Origin: Nocardia bovistercoris
GTDB taxonomy: Bacteria > Actinomycetota > Actinomycetes > Mycobacteriales > Mycobacteriaceae
Reading direction: 5' to 3'
DNA length: 64,000 nucleotides
Assembly (NCBI RefSeq): GCF_015674855.1
Contig: NZ_JADMLG010000001.1
Coordinates: 735,995 to 799,994, forward strand
Shown here: positions 53,387 through 63,869 of the stretch, one piece after another
Layout of the letters: each line of letters opens with the position of its first letter
How positions within the stretch are numbered: position 1 is the stretch's first letter
Notes under the pieces: generated by a model
What the model was told of the DNA's origin: nothing
Seen by the model: the letters and a program-made list of their open reading frames with translations, nothing else
Database searches by the model: none
Position numbers and translations under genes: made by a program

Positions 53387-54826
53387 TCACGACCGCCCCC
53401 GCGGCGTGCGACGCCAGCCGGAACGCCCTTCCTCGACCAGACCCGCGAATTCGAGGGTGGTCAGCGCCGCGCGGACCGCGGGCAGTTGCAGCCCGGTCCG
53501 GGCCGCGAGTTCGACCGGCAGGTGGTCGACGCGCTCGGGCATGGCCGCGAGCACCGTGCCGGGATCGCCGGACACGACCGGCTCCTCGACAGCGGGCGCG
53601 CTCGCCACCGACAGGCGAAGCGGACCCAACTCGTCGATCACGTTCTCGGCATCGGCGATCAGAAGTGCTTCCTCATCGCGGATCATGCGGTGACAGCCCA
53701 CCGACGCGGCGGAGGTGACCGGTCCCGGGGTTGCCAGGGCAGGCCTGCCGAGGCGACGCGCCCACTTCACGGTATTGCGCGCACCGCTGCGTATGCCCGC
53801 CTCGATTACCACGACACCGTCCGACAGCGCGGCGATGACGCGATTCCTCTCCAGGAATTGATGTTTGCGCGCGGGCGTGCCCGGCGGGTACTCGCTCACG
53901 ACGAGACCGGTTTCGGCGATCTCGGCGAGCAGCCGCTCGTGCTGAGCCGGATACGCGCGATCGACGCCACACGCGAGCACGGCGACGGTGGAACCGCCCG
54001 CGGCGAGCGCGGCGCGATGGGCCATGGCGTCGATCCCGAAGGCCGCGCCGGAGACGACGGTGAGCCCGCGCGCGGCGAGATCCCCCGCGATCTCGCCGGT
54101 GACCCGGTCGCCGTATCCGGTGCTGCACCGCGCACCCACGACCGCGACCGCCCGCTCCGTGAGATCCGCCAGTGATCCCGGTCCGCGCACCCACAGCACC
54201 AGCGGCGCCGCACCGTCGGGATCGGGCCGCGGCAGTGTGGTGAATCCGAGCATCCGCCACGCGGGCCACTCCGGGTCATCCGGTGTGACCACGCGACCAC
54301 CACAGCGCCACACAGCTTCCAGATCACTTTCCACGCAATCGATCTCGCGACGCTGCACGGTGGGGCCACGCAACGCCTCGGGCAATTCGCATTCCCGCAC
54401 GGCCCGCGCGGCCTCGACCACTCCCACCGATTCGATCAGTGCCGACAGTGGTGCACAGGGTCCGAGTACCACCCGCGACAAATACACCCAGGCCGCACGC
54501 CTGTCCTCGTCGGCACGCACAGCGGCCAGACGCCCGCTTTCCGACGCACCGTCCGGTTCGACGAGTACGGGCGAGGTGACGTCGCCAATCGAACGGCCAC
54601 GATCGCCCCGTGGCAATTCGAGGTGCGCATCCAGATCCACTGTCGGCAACAATCCCGTCACTTCCTCGGGTACGGCGGCACGCCGCAGCGCAGGCGGACC
54701 CGCCGGGGCCCTCGTGACCGTCGATCTCGCCCGGGTGGTGGCCGATGCTGCCTGTGGCAGCGCCCGCGGGGTCGACGCGGACTCCCGAACGGTGTCCTCG
54801 GGCTCCTCCGCCCAACCGCCGCTCAT
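53387..54826 (-). CDS. dprA: DNA-processing protein DprA with N-terminal extension
   Basis: This 479-residue protein has the Rossmann-like DprA core (about 190-400): VAVVGARCSTGYG, SGAAFGIDAMAHRAALAAG, VAVLACGVDRAYPAQH, HQFLERNRVIAALSDG and the C-terminal winged-helix domain. DprA binds ssDNA and loads RecA. About 100 N-terminal residues are Ala/Arg/Pro-rich and have no counterpart in the 389-residue M. tuberculosis protein. Its ATG overlaps the comM stop (ATGA). Confidence 0.92.
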   Translation of the reverse strand: MSGGWAEEPEDTVRESASTPRALPQAASATTRARSTVTRAPAGPPALRRAAVPEEVTGLLPTVDLDAHLELPRGDRGRSIGDVTSPVLVEPDGASESGRLAAVRADEDRRAAWVYLSRVVLGPCAPLSALIESVGVVEAARAVRECELPEALRGPTVQRREIDCVESDLEAVWRCGGRVVTPDDPEWPAWRMLGFTTLPRPDPDGAAPLVLWVRGPGSLADLTERAVAVVGARCSTGYGDRVTGEIAGDLAARGLTVVSGAAFGIDAMAHRAALAAGGSTVAVLACGVDRAYPAQHERLLAEIAETGLVVSEYPPGTPARKHQFLERNRVIAALSDGVVVIEAGIRSGARNTVKWARRLGRPALATPGPVTSAASVGCHRMIRDEEALLIADAENVIDELGPLRLSVASAPAVEEPVVSGDPGTVLAAMPERVDHLPVELAARTGLQLPAVRAALTTLEFAGLVEEGRSGWRRTPRGRS

Positions 54827-56331
54827 TGCGCACCCCGCTGCCGGAAGTTCAACGCCAACAGCACATCCTCGGCGGTCGGCAGTTCACCTTCGCGCAGGTC
54901 GCAGATGGTCCAGGCGACCCGAATGGCCCGGTCGGCGCCGCGCGCGGACATCCGGCCGAGACGCAGCGCGGACTCGACCGGAGCGATCGCCGCCTCCGGC
55001 AACGGAAACCGTTGCCGCAGAGCATGGCCAGGCACCTCGGCGTTGGTGGTCCACCCGTAGTCCTGCCAGCGCCGCACCGCCGCGCACCGAGCGGCCGCGA
55101 CCCGCTCGCGCACCATCGCACTGCTCTCGGCCGTTCCGCCGGCGAACGCCCCGCCGTCCTGACCGTGCATACGCACCCAGATATCGATGCGGTCGAGCAG
55201 CGGACCGGATAGTTTGCCCAGGTAGCGACGCCGGGCCAGCGGCGCGCAGATGCAGTCGACCTCCCTGGCGGACGCGCAGGGACACGGATTCGCGGCGAGC
55301 ACGAGTTGGAAACGGGCCGGATAGCGCGCGACGCCGTCGCGGCGGGCGATGCGGACCTCGCCCTCCTCCAGCGGTGTACGCAACGCCTCCAGGACCTTCG
55401 TCCCGATCTCGGCGCATTCGTCGAGGAAGAGCACGCCGCGGTGCGCGCGGCTGACCGCGCCCGGCCGCGCCGATCCCGATCCGCCGCCGACCATGGCCGC
55501 GGCGGAGGTCGAGTGGTGCGGGGCGACGAACGGCGGGGCGGTGATGAGCGGGTGCTCGCCCGCGAGCGCGCCCGCCATGGAGTGAATGGCCGTCACCTCG
55601 AGCGATTCGGTTTCGCTCAGCGGCGGCAGCAAGCCGGGCAGGCGCTGGGCCAGCATCGTCTTGCCGATCCCCGGCGGGCCGGTGAGCAGGAGGTGGTGCC
55701 CGCCTGCCGCGGCGACCTCGAGTGCCCAACGGGCCTCGTCCTGGCCGACGACCTCGCTCAGGTCACCGCCGGGCCGCTCCGTGTCGGGTACGACTCGGCT
55801 CGGGGTGAGCAGGTCGCCTTCGCCGCGCAGCCAGTCGATCACCGAGCGCAGCCGGTCGGCGCCGATGACCTCGATTCCGTCGACCAGTCCCGCCTCGGCT
55901 AGCGCCGATTCCGGCACGACGATCGTGGACCAGCCCGCGTTGCGCGCGGTGAGTACGGCGGGCAGCACGCCGCGAACCGGCCGGACCCGGCCGTCGAGTG
56001 CGAGTTCGCCGAGCATGACGGTGCGCGCGAGCCGCTCGGCGGGTACCGCGCCCGCCGCGTCGAGCACCGCGACGGCCAGCGCGAGGTCGTACACGCTGCC
56101 CACCTTCGGGAGCGTGGCCGGACTCAATGCCAGCACGACGCGGCCGTCGGGCCATTTCTCGCCGGTATTCGCCACCGCCGAGCGCACCCGGTTGCGTGAC
56201 TCCTGCAACGCGGTGTCGGGCAACCCGACCAGGCTCACCGACGGCAGCCCCTGGCCGATATCGGCCTCGATCTCGACCAACTGGCCGTCGACGCCGGTCA
56301 CCGCGACCGAGTAGGCACGCCCGAGCGCCAT
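54823..56331 (-). CDS. comM: YifB/ComM Mg-chelatase-like AAA+ ATPase
   Basis: This 502-residue protein has an N-terminal Lon-protease-like domain (about 20-165), Walker A GPPGIGKT (218-225), Walker B LFLDE, and a Cys-rich insert (NPCPCASAREVDCICAP) that may bind metal. ComM proteins are hexameric helicases that help branch migration during recombination of incoming DNA. It overlaps yraN by one base (TGATG) and dprA by four, so the three genes form one coupled operon. Confidence 0.95.
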   Translation of the reverse strand: MALGRAYSVAVTGVDGQLVEIEADIGQGLPSVSLVGLPDTALQESRNRVRSAVANTGEKWPDGRVVLALSPATLPKVGSVYDLALAVAVLDAAGAVPAERLARTVMLGELALDGRVRPVRGVLPAVLTARNAGWSTIVVPESALAEAGLVDGIEVIGADRLRSVIDWLRGEGDLLTPSRVVPDTERPGGDLSEVVGQDEARWALEVAAAGGHHLLLTGPPGIGKTMLAQRLPGLLPPLSETESLEVTAIHSMAGALAGEHPLITAPPFVAPHHSTSAAAMVGGGSGSARPGAVSRAHRGVLFLDECAEIGTKVLEALRTPLEEGEVRIARRDGVARYPARFQLVLAANPCPCASAREVDCICAPLARRRYLGKLSGPLLDRIDIWVRMHGQDGGAFAGGTAESSAMVRERVAAARCAAVRRWQDYGWTTNAEVPGHALRQRFPLPEAAIAPVESALRLGRMSARGADRAIRVAWTICDLREGELPTAEDVLLALNFRQRGAQ

Positions 56332-56687
56332 CAGAACACCCCCGCGAAATGTTCGACGACAGGCCGGTGACCGCGCCGCAGCAGAATCGCGACGACGTCG
56401 AACCTGATATGGCACCACGGGCCGTTCTGCTGGGTGAGCCAGGTGAGCGCGGTGGTGCGGATACGGCGTTGCTTGGCGACGGTGACCGATTCCGACGGCA
56501 CGCCGAAACCGAGTCCGGTACGGGTCTTGACCTCGACGAATGCGGTGATCGCGCCGTCGCGGGCGATCAGATCCAATTCGCCGTAGCGGCAACGCCAATT
56601 GCGCTCGACGATTTCCATACCGGCGGCTTTCAGGAACTGTGCCGCCAGCTCTTCCCCTTGTGCGCCGAGCGCCTGGTTGTCTGCCAC
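56331..56687 (-). CDS. UPF0102 (YraN) nuclease-like protein
   Basis: This 118-residue protein has the PD-(D/E)XK-like core: LGAQGEELAAQFL, RCRYGELDLIARDG and FVEVKTR. It may be a Holliday-junction-type nuclease, which fits the comM-dprA-xerC neighbourhood, but activity is not proven. GTG 56687 is the start. Confidence 0.9.
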   Translation of the reverse strand: MADNQALGAQGEELAAQFLKAAGMEIVERNWRCRYGELDLIARDGAITAFVEVKTRTGLGFGVPSESVTVAKQRRIRTTALTWLTQQNGPWCHIRFDVVAILLRRGHRPVVEHFAGVF

Positions 56688-56797
56688 CCCGAAAGGGTGC
56701 GTCCCGGCGCTACCGACTCACCCGCGCCGACCAGGGCGAACAGCCGCCCTGTGGATAACGGCGCGACTGTGGACAACATCGGCCGCGCCGCCACCGC

Positions 56798-57103
56798 TCA
56801 CTCGGGAAGCCGCAGGTCCGGCTTCTCCAACTCTTCGATATTGACGTCCTTGAAGGTGATGACCCTGACATGTTTGACGAAGCGGGCCGGGCGGTACATG
56901 TCCCAGACCCACGCGTCGCTCATCCGCACTTCGAAGTAGACCTCGCCGTCGGCGTTCTGCGGCCGCAGTTCGACGGAATTGGCCAGGTAGAAGCGGCGCT
57001 CGGTCTCCACCACGTACGAGAACTGACCGACGATGTCCTTGTACTCGCGATACAGCGAGAGTTCCATCTCGGTTTCGTACTTCTCGAGGTCCTCGGCACT
57101 CAT
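56798..57103 (-). CDS. DUF2469 family protein (Rv2901c-like)
   Basis: This 101-residue acidic protein is strongly conserved in actinobacteria (MSAEDLEKYETEMELSLYRE, FSYVVETERRFYLANSVEL, VWDMYRPARFVKHVRVITF). ATG 57103 has GAAGGAGG 10 bases upstream, which excludes the longer frame to 57163. Function unknown. It lies in the conserved rnhB-lepB-rplS neighbourhood. Confidence 0.92.
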   Translation of the reverse strand: MSAEDLEKYETEMELSLYREYKDIVGQFSYVVETERRFYLANSVELRPQNADGEVYFEVRMSDAWVWDMYRPARFVKHVRVITFKDVNIEELEKPDLRLPE

Positions 57104-57227
57104 CGGGTGGAACGTCCTCCTTCTCGCCGCACTGCGTTCGTTGTGCGACATTCGCGGGGCCAAGGGGTGTACAGCCTGCTACTTTCCTCCGGGCCCGTCA
57201 CGCACGCCGCTGCGTCGTATGCGGACA

Positions 57228-57980
57228 TCATCTCGCATGGGCGGCGTCGGTAGCCACTCGGCCGTCCCGCACGCCCTCGGCCCGCGCCGCCTCGACACCG
57301 GCGACCGCGCTCGGCAGCGGCGACGAACCCGACGCATCGCGTACATTGCGCCAGGATCTGCGGTGCTCACTGCTCGGGCCGAGACGCTCCAGCGCGGCGG
57401 TGTGTTCGGGCGTGTTGTAGCCCTTGTGGGCCGCGAAACCGTAGCCGGGCAGGCGCTCGTCCAACCCGACCATGATCCGGTCCCTGGTGACCTTCGCCAG
57501 GATGCTCGCGGCGGCGATACAGGCCGCCGTCGCGTCGCCGCCGATCACCGGCAGCGACGGCACCGGCAGGCCGGGCACCCGGAATCCGTCGGTGAGCACG
57601 TAGCCCGGCGGGTGCGCCAATCCGGCGACGGCTCGGCGCATGCCTTCGATATTGGCGACGTGGATGCCGATGGCGTCGATCTCCCAGGCCGGGACCACCA
57701 CCACCGCGTAGGCCAGCGCGAGGCGGGTGATCACCGGGAACAGTTCCTCGCGGGTGGCTTCGGTGAGCTTCTTGGAGTCGTCGAGGCCCGCCAGCGAGTC
57801 GTACGCCTTCGGGGCCGGCAGGCAGGCCGCGATCACCAGCGGACCCGCGCACGGGCCGCGACCGGCCTCGTCGACGCCCGCAACCGGGCCGAGGCCGTTG
57901 CGGATCAGCGCGGCCTCCAGCGTGCGCAGCCCGCCCGCGCGCCGCATCACCACGCGCGGCGGCCACCCGCCGGTCGACAT
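57228..57980 (-). CDS. rnhB: Ribonuclease HII
   Basis: This 250-residue enzyme cleaves RNA in RNA:DNA hybrids. The catalytic [10 protein letters not shown] (Asp37-Glu38) is followed by [13 protein letters not shown] and further Asp residues in [20 protein letters not shown] and HKGYNTPEH. The last 40 residues are a non-conserved Ala/Arg/Ser-rich tail. The start is ATG 57980; GTG codons 2-16 positions upstream are possible. Confidence 0.94.
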   Translation of the reverse strand: MSTGGWPPRVVMRRAGGLRTLEAALIRNGLGPVAGVDEAGRGPCAGPLVIAACLPAPKAYDSLAGLDDSKKLTEATREELFPVITRLALAYAVVVVPAWEIDAIGIHVANIEGMRRAVAGLAHPPGYVLTDGFRVPGLPVPSLPVIGGDATAACIAAASILAKVTRDRIMVGLDERLPGYGFAAHKGYNTPEHTAALERLGPSSEHRRSWRNVRDASGSSPLPSAVAGVEAARAEGVRDGRVATDAAHAR

Positions 57981-58031
57981 CACAGCCACTCGCCCCTGCG
58001 CCACCGTTCGATTATCCCGCCGCCGCACCGG

Positions 58032-58823
58032 TCAATTCGTCTGGGGGTCCTGGGATTTGATCGGTCCGATCCGGTTCGGCGGCCAGATCTTGAACACCGC
58101 CTTGCCGCGCACGTTGTCCACCGGCACGGTGCCCTGGAATTCATCGCCGACGTGGGCGCGGGAATCGGCCGACTGGTTGCGGTTGTCGCCCATCACCCAC
58201 AAGTTGCCATCGGGCACCTTGATCGGACCGAAGACCCGGCCGCCGGGGTAGGTGGCGTTCTGCTGTCCGGAAACCCACTTGTAGTCGTTCTGGACGTACG
58301 GCTCGTCCAGCGGTTTGCCGTCGACCAGAATCCTGCCCTCGGCGTCACAGCACTGCACGGTCTGACCGCCCACCGCGATCACCCGCTTGACCAGGTCGTT
58401 CTCGTCGGGCGGGACCAAGCCGAAGAAGGAGAAGAAGTTCTGCACCCCGCGCACGATCGTGTTCTCCGAGCGAATCGACTGGTAGCGGGTGTTCCAGGAG
58501 GGCGGGCCGACGAACACCACCACGTCACCGGGTTCGGGATCGCTCCAATACGAGCTGAGTTTCTCGACGTAGATGCGATCGCCGGTGCAGCCGGTGCAGC
58601 CGTGCAGCGTGGGTTCCATGGACTGGGAAGGGATCACGTACGGCCGCCCGACGAAACTCACCATCAGTGCGGCGATCACCCCCGCGATCACGATGAGGAT
58701 CGGCAACTCCTGCCAGAAGGGGCGCTGCTTCTTGGCCTTCTTCTGGCGCCGCCCACGGCGACCGCCCGCCGCCCGCTCGTCGTCCGACCCGGACATCGCC
58801 ACCGACCCACTTTCGTCTGCCAC
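58032..58823 (-). CDS. lepB: Signal peptidase I
   Basis: This 263-residue protein has a cytoplasmic charged N-terminus, one membrane helix (about 40-58), and the extracellular Ser/Lys protease domain: catalytic Ser68 (IPSQSMEPTL) and Lys146 (DLVKRVIAVGG), plus box E VMGDNRNQSADSR. It removes signal peptides from secreted proteins. The GTG at 58823 is chosen; the frame reaches 58853. The order rnhB, lepB, rplS is conserved. Confidence 0.94.
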   Translation of the reverse strand: MADESGSVAMSGSDDERAAGGRRGRRQKKAKKQRPFWQELPILIVIAGVIAALMVSFVGRPYVIPSQSMEPTLHGCTGCTGDRIYVEKLSSYWSDPEPGDVVVFVGPPSWNTRYQSIRSENTIVRGVQNFFSFFGLVPPDENDLVKRVIAVGGQTVQCCDAEGRILVDGKPLDEPYVQNDYKWVSGQQNATYPGGRVFGPIKVPDGNLWVMGDNRNQSADSRAHVGDEFQGTVPVDNVRGKAVFKIWPPNRIGPIKSQDPQTN

Positions 58824-58939
58824 GCCGAACAGAGTAGCCCGACACCGTGACATGGCGTCCGGTGCCGGGCTACGAAGAACTTTCGCGGCGTCGCCGATCG
58901 AACCGCGTGCGGAACACGCGGGCCGTCAGGACGCGACGG

Positions 58940-59281
58940 TCAGCGCTTTTCCTTGATCTTGGCGGCCTTGCCGCGCAGATCGCGCAGGTAGTACAGCTTG
59001 GCCCGGCGGACGTCACCGCGGGTAACGACCTCGATGCGGTCGATATTGGGGGTGTGCACCGGGAAGGTGCGCTCCACACCGACGCCGAAGGACACCTTGC
59101 GGACGGTGAAGGTCTCGCGGACGCCGCCGCCCTGGCGCCGGATGACGACGCCCTTGAAGAGCTGGATGCGCTCCTTCGAGCCTTCGATGACCTTCACGTG
59201 CACATTCAGGGTGTCACCCGGCCGGAAGTCGGGGACGTCGCTGCGCAGCGACTTCTCATCAAGGAAATCGAGGGTGTTCAT
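58940..59281 (-). CDS. rplS: 50S ribosomal protein L19
   Basis: This 113-residue protein is full length: [33 protein letters not shown], and the C-terminal [22 protein letters not shown] 59281 has AGAAGG 6 bases upstream. Confidence 0.97.
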   Translation of the reverse strand: MNTLDFLDEKSLRSDVPDFRPGDTLNVHVKVIEGSKERIQLFKGVVIRRQGGGVRETFTVRKVSFGVGVERTFPVHTPNIDRIEVVTRGDVRRAKLYYLRDLRGKAAKIKEKR

Positions 59282-59460
59282 GTCCATCCTTCTGATGTGT
59301 GCGCGAACAGAGGACCCTGGCGGCACTGGGTGCGCGGCCGGTTCATGCTCCGAATAGGGGTGCTCCCGCGGCCGACACGCGCCGGGGGCAACCTGTGCAT
59401 TGTGCCAGACCGGGCGCACGCAGGAAAAATCGACCCGCGCACACCCGTGAACGCGGCGGC

Positions 59461-60324
59461 TCAGGAGTCGGCCTTGCGCTCCCATGGCAGGTGATGCGGA
59501 TGCGGGGATGGCGGCGCGGGCACCACCTTCCTGGTGAGTTCGGCCTCGGCGGCGGCGCGAATGTGCTCGACGTCGGGCTTTCCGGCGATCAGATCCTGGA
59601 TGAAGATCTTGGCGCGGATGACCGGCCGACGGTAGCGGCGCTCGCGCACGATCGCGCGGTACATCAGCCTGCGGCGCTCGGCGTAGCGCCAGCGCGCCCA
59701 CGGCGCTCCGGGTCGGCTCAACCGCAGCGCGCCGATGATGAGCAGCGGCGGGAAGAACATGCCGAACAGCCCGGTCCAGATCTTGCCCTTGGCGATGACG
59801 ATCGCCGCGAGCATCAGGTTCACCACCGCGAACGCGCTCACCACGGTGCGCGCCTCGGTACCCATCGAACTGCGGAAATCGTTGATCTCCAGCAGCGACA
59901 GCGGATGGAATCCGAGCAGCAGCAACCCCGTCACCGCGAGCGCGACGAAAACCGCGTCGACCGAGGTGCGGCCCTGTTCCTCCCAGTAGACGTCGCGCAG
60001 GTAATAGATCAGCGCGAACTCGTCGAGGACAAGGGCCGCGCCGACGCCGAAGGCCGCGGCGAGCAGACTCGCGGTGAGATTGTCGGCCGTGTCGTACACC
60101 GCGACCATGCCGAGGCCGGACCCGAGCACGAGGATCACGCCGAACACCATGTGGTGCACGTGCACGTCGCCCGCGCGCAGATTGCCCGGCCACCAGCGCA
60201 CCTTCTTGCGGATCAGGCGCACGCTGAGCCTGATGAACAGGAAGCCGACGATGAACCCGAGCAGGAAGCACAGCAGCGGCAGGCGGCCCTGCGCGATCAC
60301 ATCCTCCTCGAGCCACCTGCGCAT
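59461..60324 (-). CDS. Conserved multi-spanning membrane protein of unknown function
   Basis: This 287-residue protein has about six membrane helices. A short conserved-looking cluster [11 protein letters not shown] (residues about 51-61) at the start of the second helix, together with [11 protein letters not shown] (residues about 100-110) and DVYWEEQGR, suggests a metal or quinone site at the membrane face. The C-terminus is cytoplasmic and Arg-rich. No family was recognised. It sits between rplS and tex, where mycobacteria carry other genes. Confidence 0.7.
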   Translation of the reverse strand: MRRWLEEDVIAQGRLPLLCFLLGFIVGFLFIRLSVRLIRKKVRWWPGNLRAGDVHVHHMVFGVILVLGSGLGMVAVYDTADNLTASLLAAAFGVGAALVLDEFALIYYLRDVYWEEQGRTSVDAVFVALAVTGLLLLGFHPLSLLEINDFRSSMGTEARTVVSAFAVVNLMLAAIVIAKGKIWTGLFGMFFPPLLIIGALRLSRPGAPWARWRYAERRRLMYRAIVRERRYRRPVIRAKIFIQDLIAGKPDVEHIRAAAEAELTRKVVPAPPSPHPHHLPWERKADS

Positions 60325-60356
60325 GGCCTCGGGCCCCCTTCGCTCGTCGTACGCGG

Positions 60357-62825
60357 CTACTTACCGAAGCCCGCCCTCCGCAGGGCGTCCGCCATCGAAC
60401 CGGTCGGGGCGGGGGCCGAACGACGCTGATTGCCCTGGTTGCGTCCCTGCCCCTGGCCCTGTCCCTGACCGCGCCCCTGGCCCTGACCACGACCTTGCTG
60501 CCTGCCCTGACCGCCGCCCTGACGTTGCCGGTCGCCCGCCTGAGCGCCGCCCTGACCACCGCCACCCTGACCGCGCCCACCCTGACCGCGATTGCCGCCG
60601 GACTTGTTGGCGGCGCCGGGCTCGTCGTCAAGACGCAGGCTCAGACCGATGCGCTGACGCGCGACATCGACCTCGAGCACCTTCACCCGCACGACATCGC
60701 CGGACTTGACGATCTCGCGAGGGTCCTTGACGAAGTTGTGCGACATCGCCGACACGTGCACCAACCCGTCCTGGTGCACGCCGACATCGACGAAGGCGCC
60801 GAAGGCGGCCACATTGGTGACCACGCCCTCGAGCACCATGCCCGGCTCGAGGTCGGCGACCTTCTCCACGCCCGCGGCGAATTCCGCCGTCTTGAACTCG
60901 GGGCGCGGGTCGCGACCCGGCTTCTCCAGCTCGGCGATGATGTCGGTGACGGTCGGCACGCCGAAGGTCTCGTCGGTGAAATCGGCCGGACGCAGGGCGC
61001 GCAGGGCCGCGGTGTCGCCGATCAGATCGGTGATCGGCAGGCCGGTGCGTTCCAGGATGCGGCGCACCACCGGATATGCCTCGGGGTGCACGGCGGAGGT
61101 GTCCAGCGGATCCTCACCCTCGCGGATGCGCAGGAAGCCCGCGCACTGTTCGAATGCCTTCGGGCCGAGGCGCGGCACGCTCAGCAACGCGCTGCGGCTG
61201 CGGAACGGGCCGTTCTGATCACGGTGGGCGACAATGCTCTCCGCGACCGACCCGGCGATGCCGGACACCCGCGACAGCAGCGGCACCGATGCGGTGTTCA
61301 CGTCGACGCCGACCGCGTTCACGGCGTCCTCGACCACCGCGCCCAGCGAGCGGGCGAGCAGCGTTTCGGACACGTCGTGCTGGTACTGGCCGACGCCGAT
61401 GGACTTCGGATCGATCTTCACGAGTTCGGCCAGCGGATCCTGGAGCCGCCGCGCGATCGACACCGCGCCGCGCAGCGACACGTCCATATCCGGAAGTTCC
61501 TGCGAGGCGTACGCGGACGCGGAGTACACCGAGGCGCCCGCCTCCGACACCACGATCTTGGTTGGCTTGTGCTCCGGGATGCGCGAGATCAGTTCGGTGG
61601 CCAACGCGTCGGTTTCCCGCGAGGCGGTGCCGTTGCCGATGGCGATGAGTTCCACGCCGAACCGCGCGACCAGCGCGCCGAGCACGGCGAGGGATTTCTC
61701 GGTCTGTCCCTGCGGTTTGTGCGGGTAGATGACCTCGGTGGCGACCGCCTTGCCGGTGGCGTCGACCACCGCGACCTTCACGCCCGTGCGGTAGCCGGGG
61801 TCGAGGCCCATGGTGGTGCGAGTGCCCGCGGGGGCGGCGAGCAACAGATCGCGCAGATTCGCCGCGAAGACGTCGACGGCGTCCTTCTCCGCGGCCTGGC
61901 GCAGCCGCATCCTGGTGTCGATGCCCAGACTCACCTGCAATTTGGTGCGCCACGCCCAACGCACCGTGTCGAGCAGCCAGCCGTCGGCAGGGCGGCCCTG
62001 CTCGGCGATGCCGAAGCGGACCGCGATACGGCCCTCGTAGATCGTGCGCTCGCCCGGTTCCGGCTCCTCGGCGTCCGGTTCGAGCTGCAACGACAGCACC
62101 TCCTCCTTCTCCCCGCGCAGCAGCGCGAGAATGCGGTGGGAGGGCAGGGTGTCGAAAGACTCGCTGAATTCGAAGTAGTCGGCGAACTTCGCGCCCGCCT
62201 CCTCCTTGCCCGCGCGGACCGATGAGCTGACCTGGCCGCGATTCCACATGAGTTCGCGGAGTTCGCCGACCAGGTCGGCGTCCTCAGCGAAGCGCTCGAC
62301 GAGGATCGCGCGGGCGCCTTCGAGCTGTTCGGAGGTGTACCCGCCCGGATCGGTGCTCGGATCCCCGAGCAGCGCGTCGGCGACGGGCTCGTGACCGGCC
62401 TCGCGCGCGATCTGGGCCTTGGTGCGCCGCTTGGGCTTGTACGGCAGGTAGATGTCCTCGAGGCGGGCCTTGGTCTCGGCCGTCATCAACTGCCCGAGCA
62501 GCGCGTCGTCGAGTTTGCCCTGGCTCCTGATGGATTCGATGACGACGCCGCGGCGCTCGTCGAGTTCGCGCAGATAGTGCAGGCGTTCGTCGAGTTGGCG
62601 CAGCTGCGCGTCATCGAGGCCGCCGGTGACCTCTTTGCGGTAGCGCGCGACGAAAGGCACCGTCGAACCCGCGTCGAGTAGTTCGACGGCGGCGGTGACC
62701 TGACTCTCGCGCACACCGAGTTCCTCGGCGATGCGGCGGCCGACGCCGAGCAGCGGTGCGGGCGCCGCAGCGGCGGTCGTATCGGGGTTCGTCGCCGAAC
62801 TGGCGATCTCGGGCGCTGTCGTCAC
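60357..62825 (-). CDS. tex: Tex-family S1 RNA-binding protein with Gly/Gln-rich tail
   Basis: This 822-residue protein has an N-terminal helical domain, a YqgF-like domain ([20 protein letters not shown]), helix-hairpin-helix region ([20 protein letters not shown]) and a C-terminal S1 domain (about 650-720: [20 protein letters not shown]). Tex binds nucleic acid and acts in transcription and toxin gene expression in other bacteria. After the S1 domain come about 70 residues rich in Gly, Gln and Arg (many GRGQGQ repeats), then a conserved-looking end [14 protein letters not shown] 62825 is the start. Confidence 0.94.
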   Translation of the reverse strand: MTTAPEIASSATNPDTTAAAAPAPLLGVGRRIAEELGVRESQVTAAVELLDAGSTVPFVARYRKEVTGGLDDAQLRQLDERLHYLRELDERRGVVIESIRSQGKLDDALLGQLMTAETKARLEDIYLPYKPKRRTKAQIAREAGHEPVADALLGDPSTDPGGYTSEQLEGARAILVERFAEDADLVGELRELMWNRGQVSSSVRAGKEEAGAKFADYFEFSESFDTLPSHRILALLRGEKEEVLSLQLEPDAEEPEPGERTIYEGRIAVRFGIAEQGRPADGWLLDTVRWAWRTKLQVSLGIDTRMRLRQAAEKDAVDVFAANLRDLLLAAPAGTRTTMGLDPGYRTGVKVAVVDATGKAVATEVIYPHKPQGQTEKSLAVLGALVARFGVELIAIGNGTASRETDALATELISRIPEHKPTKIVVSEAGASVYSASAYASQELPDMDVSLRGAVSIARRLQDPLAELVKIDPKSIGVGQYQHDVSETLLARSLGAVVEDAVNAVGVDVNTASVPLLSRVSGIAGSVAESIVAHRDQNGPFRSRSALLSVPRLGPKAFEQCAGFLRIREGEDPLDTSAVHPEAYPVVRRILERTGLPITDLIGDTAALRALRPADFTDETFGVPTVTDIIAELEKPGRDPRPEFKTAEFAAGVEKVADLEPGMVLEGVVTNVAAFGAFVDVGVHQDGLVHVSAMSHNFVKDPREIVKSGDVVRVKVLEVDVARQRIGLSLRLDDEPGAANKSGGNRGQGGRGQGGGGQGGAQAGDRQRQGGGQGRQQGRGQGQGRGQGQGQGQGRNQGNQRRSAPAPTGSMADALRRAGFGK

Positions 62826-63170
62826 CTGCCAGACACTACCTCTGTCCGCTGACAGGTGACCGACACCCGGGTGAATGCCCCCGCCGACCGGCGCCCCGGA
62901 CCGGCGCGAACCCATCGCCGCGAACTCGTTCTCCCACCGCTACAACGGTTTCGTCCACACGATCGAATACCGGAGCAGCAGGTGACGTCGGATACCGCGC
63001 CCGGCAACACGTGTTCGGCCGCCCGACGGGTCTCGCGGATGGTCAGCGGCGGTGGCCGGCCGGCTACGGATGCGCCCCGTGTCGCCGGACCGCGCGCAGC
63101 ACCGGGAACGACACGATCGCCACGGGCATCCGCAACACCGCATACGTTGGGGCGCAAGCCGATACGGGTG
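62826..63170. other. 345-base intergenic region between tex and trmD
   Basis: No gene is supported; short open frames on both strands have Arg/Cys-rich sequences typical of shadow frames. No clear hairpin terminator was seen. Confidence 0.45.
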
Positions 63171-63857
63171 TCAGGCGGAGTCGTCCAGCAGGTCCGGGCG
63201 ACGCAGGCGAGTGCGTTCGAGGGATCGCTCGTGCCGCCAGGCGGCGACCTTGGCGTGGTCGCCGGACAGCAGGATCGGCGGTACGTCCAGACCGCGCCAG
63301 CTCACCGGTCGGGTGTAGCTCGGGCCCTCGAGGAGTCCGTCGGAGAACGAATCCTCTTGGTGGGATTGCTGATTGCCGAGCACGCCCGGAATCAAGCGGA
63401 CGAAAGCCTCCGTCATCACCAACACGGCGGCCTCGCCGCCGATCAGCACGTAGTCACCGATGCTGACCTCCTCGACCCGCACCCGGCGCGCGGCGTCGTC
63501 GAATACCCGCTGATCGATGCCCTCGTAGCGGCCGCACGCGAACACGATGTGCCGCTCCCGCGCCCAGCGCTGTGCGGTGGCCTGGGTGAACGGAACGCCC
63601 GCGGGGGTCGGCACCACGAGCAGGGCGTCCGCTGGGCACACCGCGTCGAGCGCGTCGCCCCACACCGTGGGCTTCATGACCATGCCCGGTCCGCCGCCGT
63701 ACGGGGAATCGTCCACGGATTTGTGCACGTCGTGGGTCCAGTCCCGCAGATCGTGCACGGCAACGGAGATCAGGCCCTTGTCGATGGCCTTGCCGAGCAG
63801 CGCGGTGCGCAGCGGCTCGAGATACTCCGGGAAAATGGTGACGACATCGATCCTCAT
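63171..63857 (-). CDS. trmD: tRNA (guanine37-N1)-methyltransferase
   Basis: This 228-residue SPOUT-class enzyme has the trefoil knot: DDSPYGGGPGMVMKP, ACGRYEGIDQRV and EVSIGDYVLIGGEAAVLVM, followed by the C-terminal helical domain. It makes m1G37 next to the anticodon and prevents frameshifting. It begins 12 bases after rimM, the standard rimM-trmD order. Confidence 0.97.
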   Translation of the reverse strand: MRIDVVTIFPEYLEPLRTALLGKAIDKGLISVAVHDLRDWTHDVHKSVDDSPYGGGPGMVMKPTVWGDALDAVCPADALLVVPTPAGVPFTQATAQRWARERHIVFACGRYEGIDQRVFDDAARRVRVEEVSIGDYVLIGGEAAVLVMTEAFVRLIPGVLGNQQSHQEDSFSDGLLEGPSYTRPVSWRGLDVPPILLSGDHAKVAAWRHERSLERTRLRRPDLLDDSA

Positions 63858-63869
63858 CCGCCCCTCCTG

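Noticed and set aside
62822-63157. A 111-codon minus-strand frame between tex and trmD
   Set aside because: Arg/Gly/Cys-rich with no conserved features, and it overlaps the tex start region.
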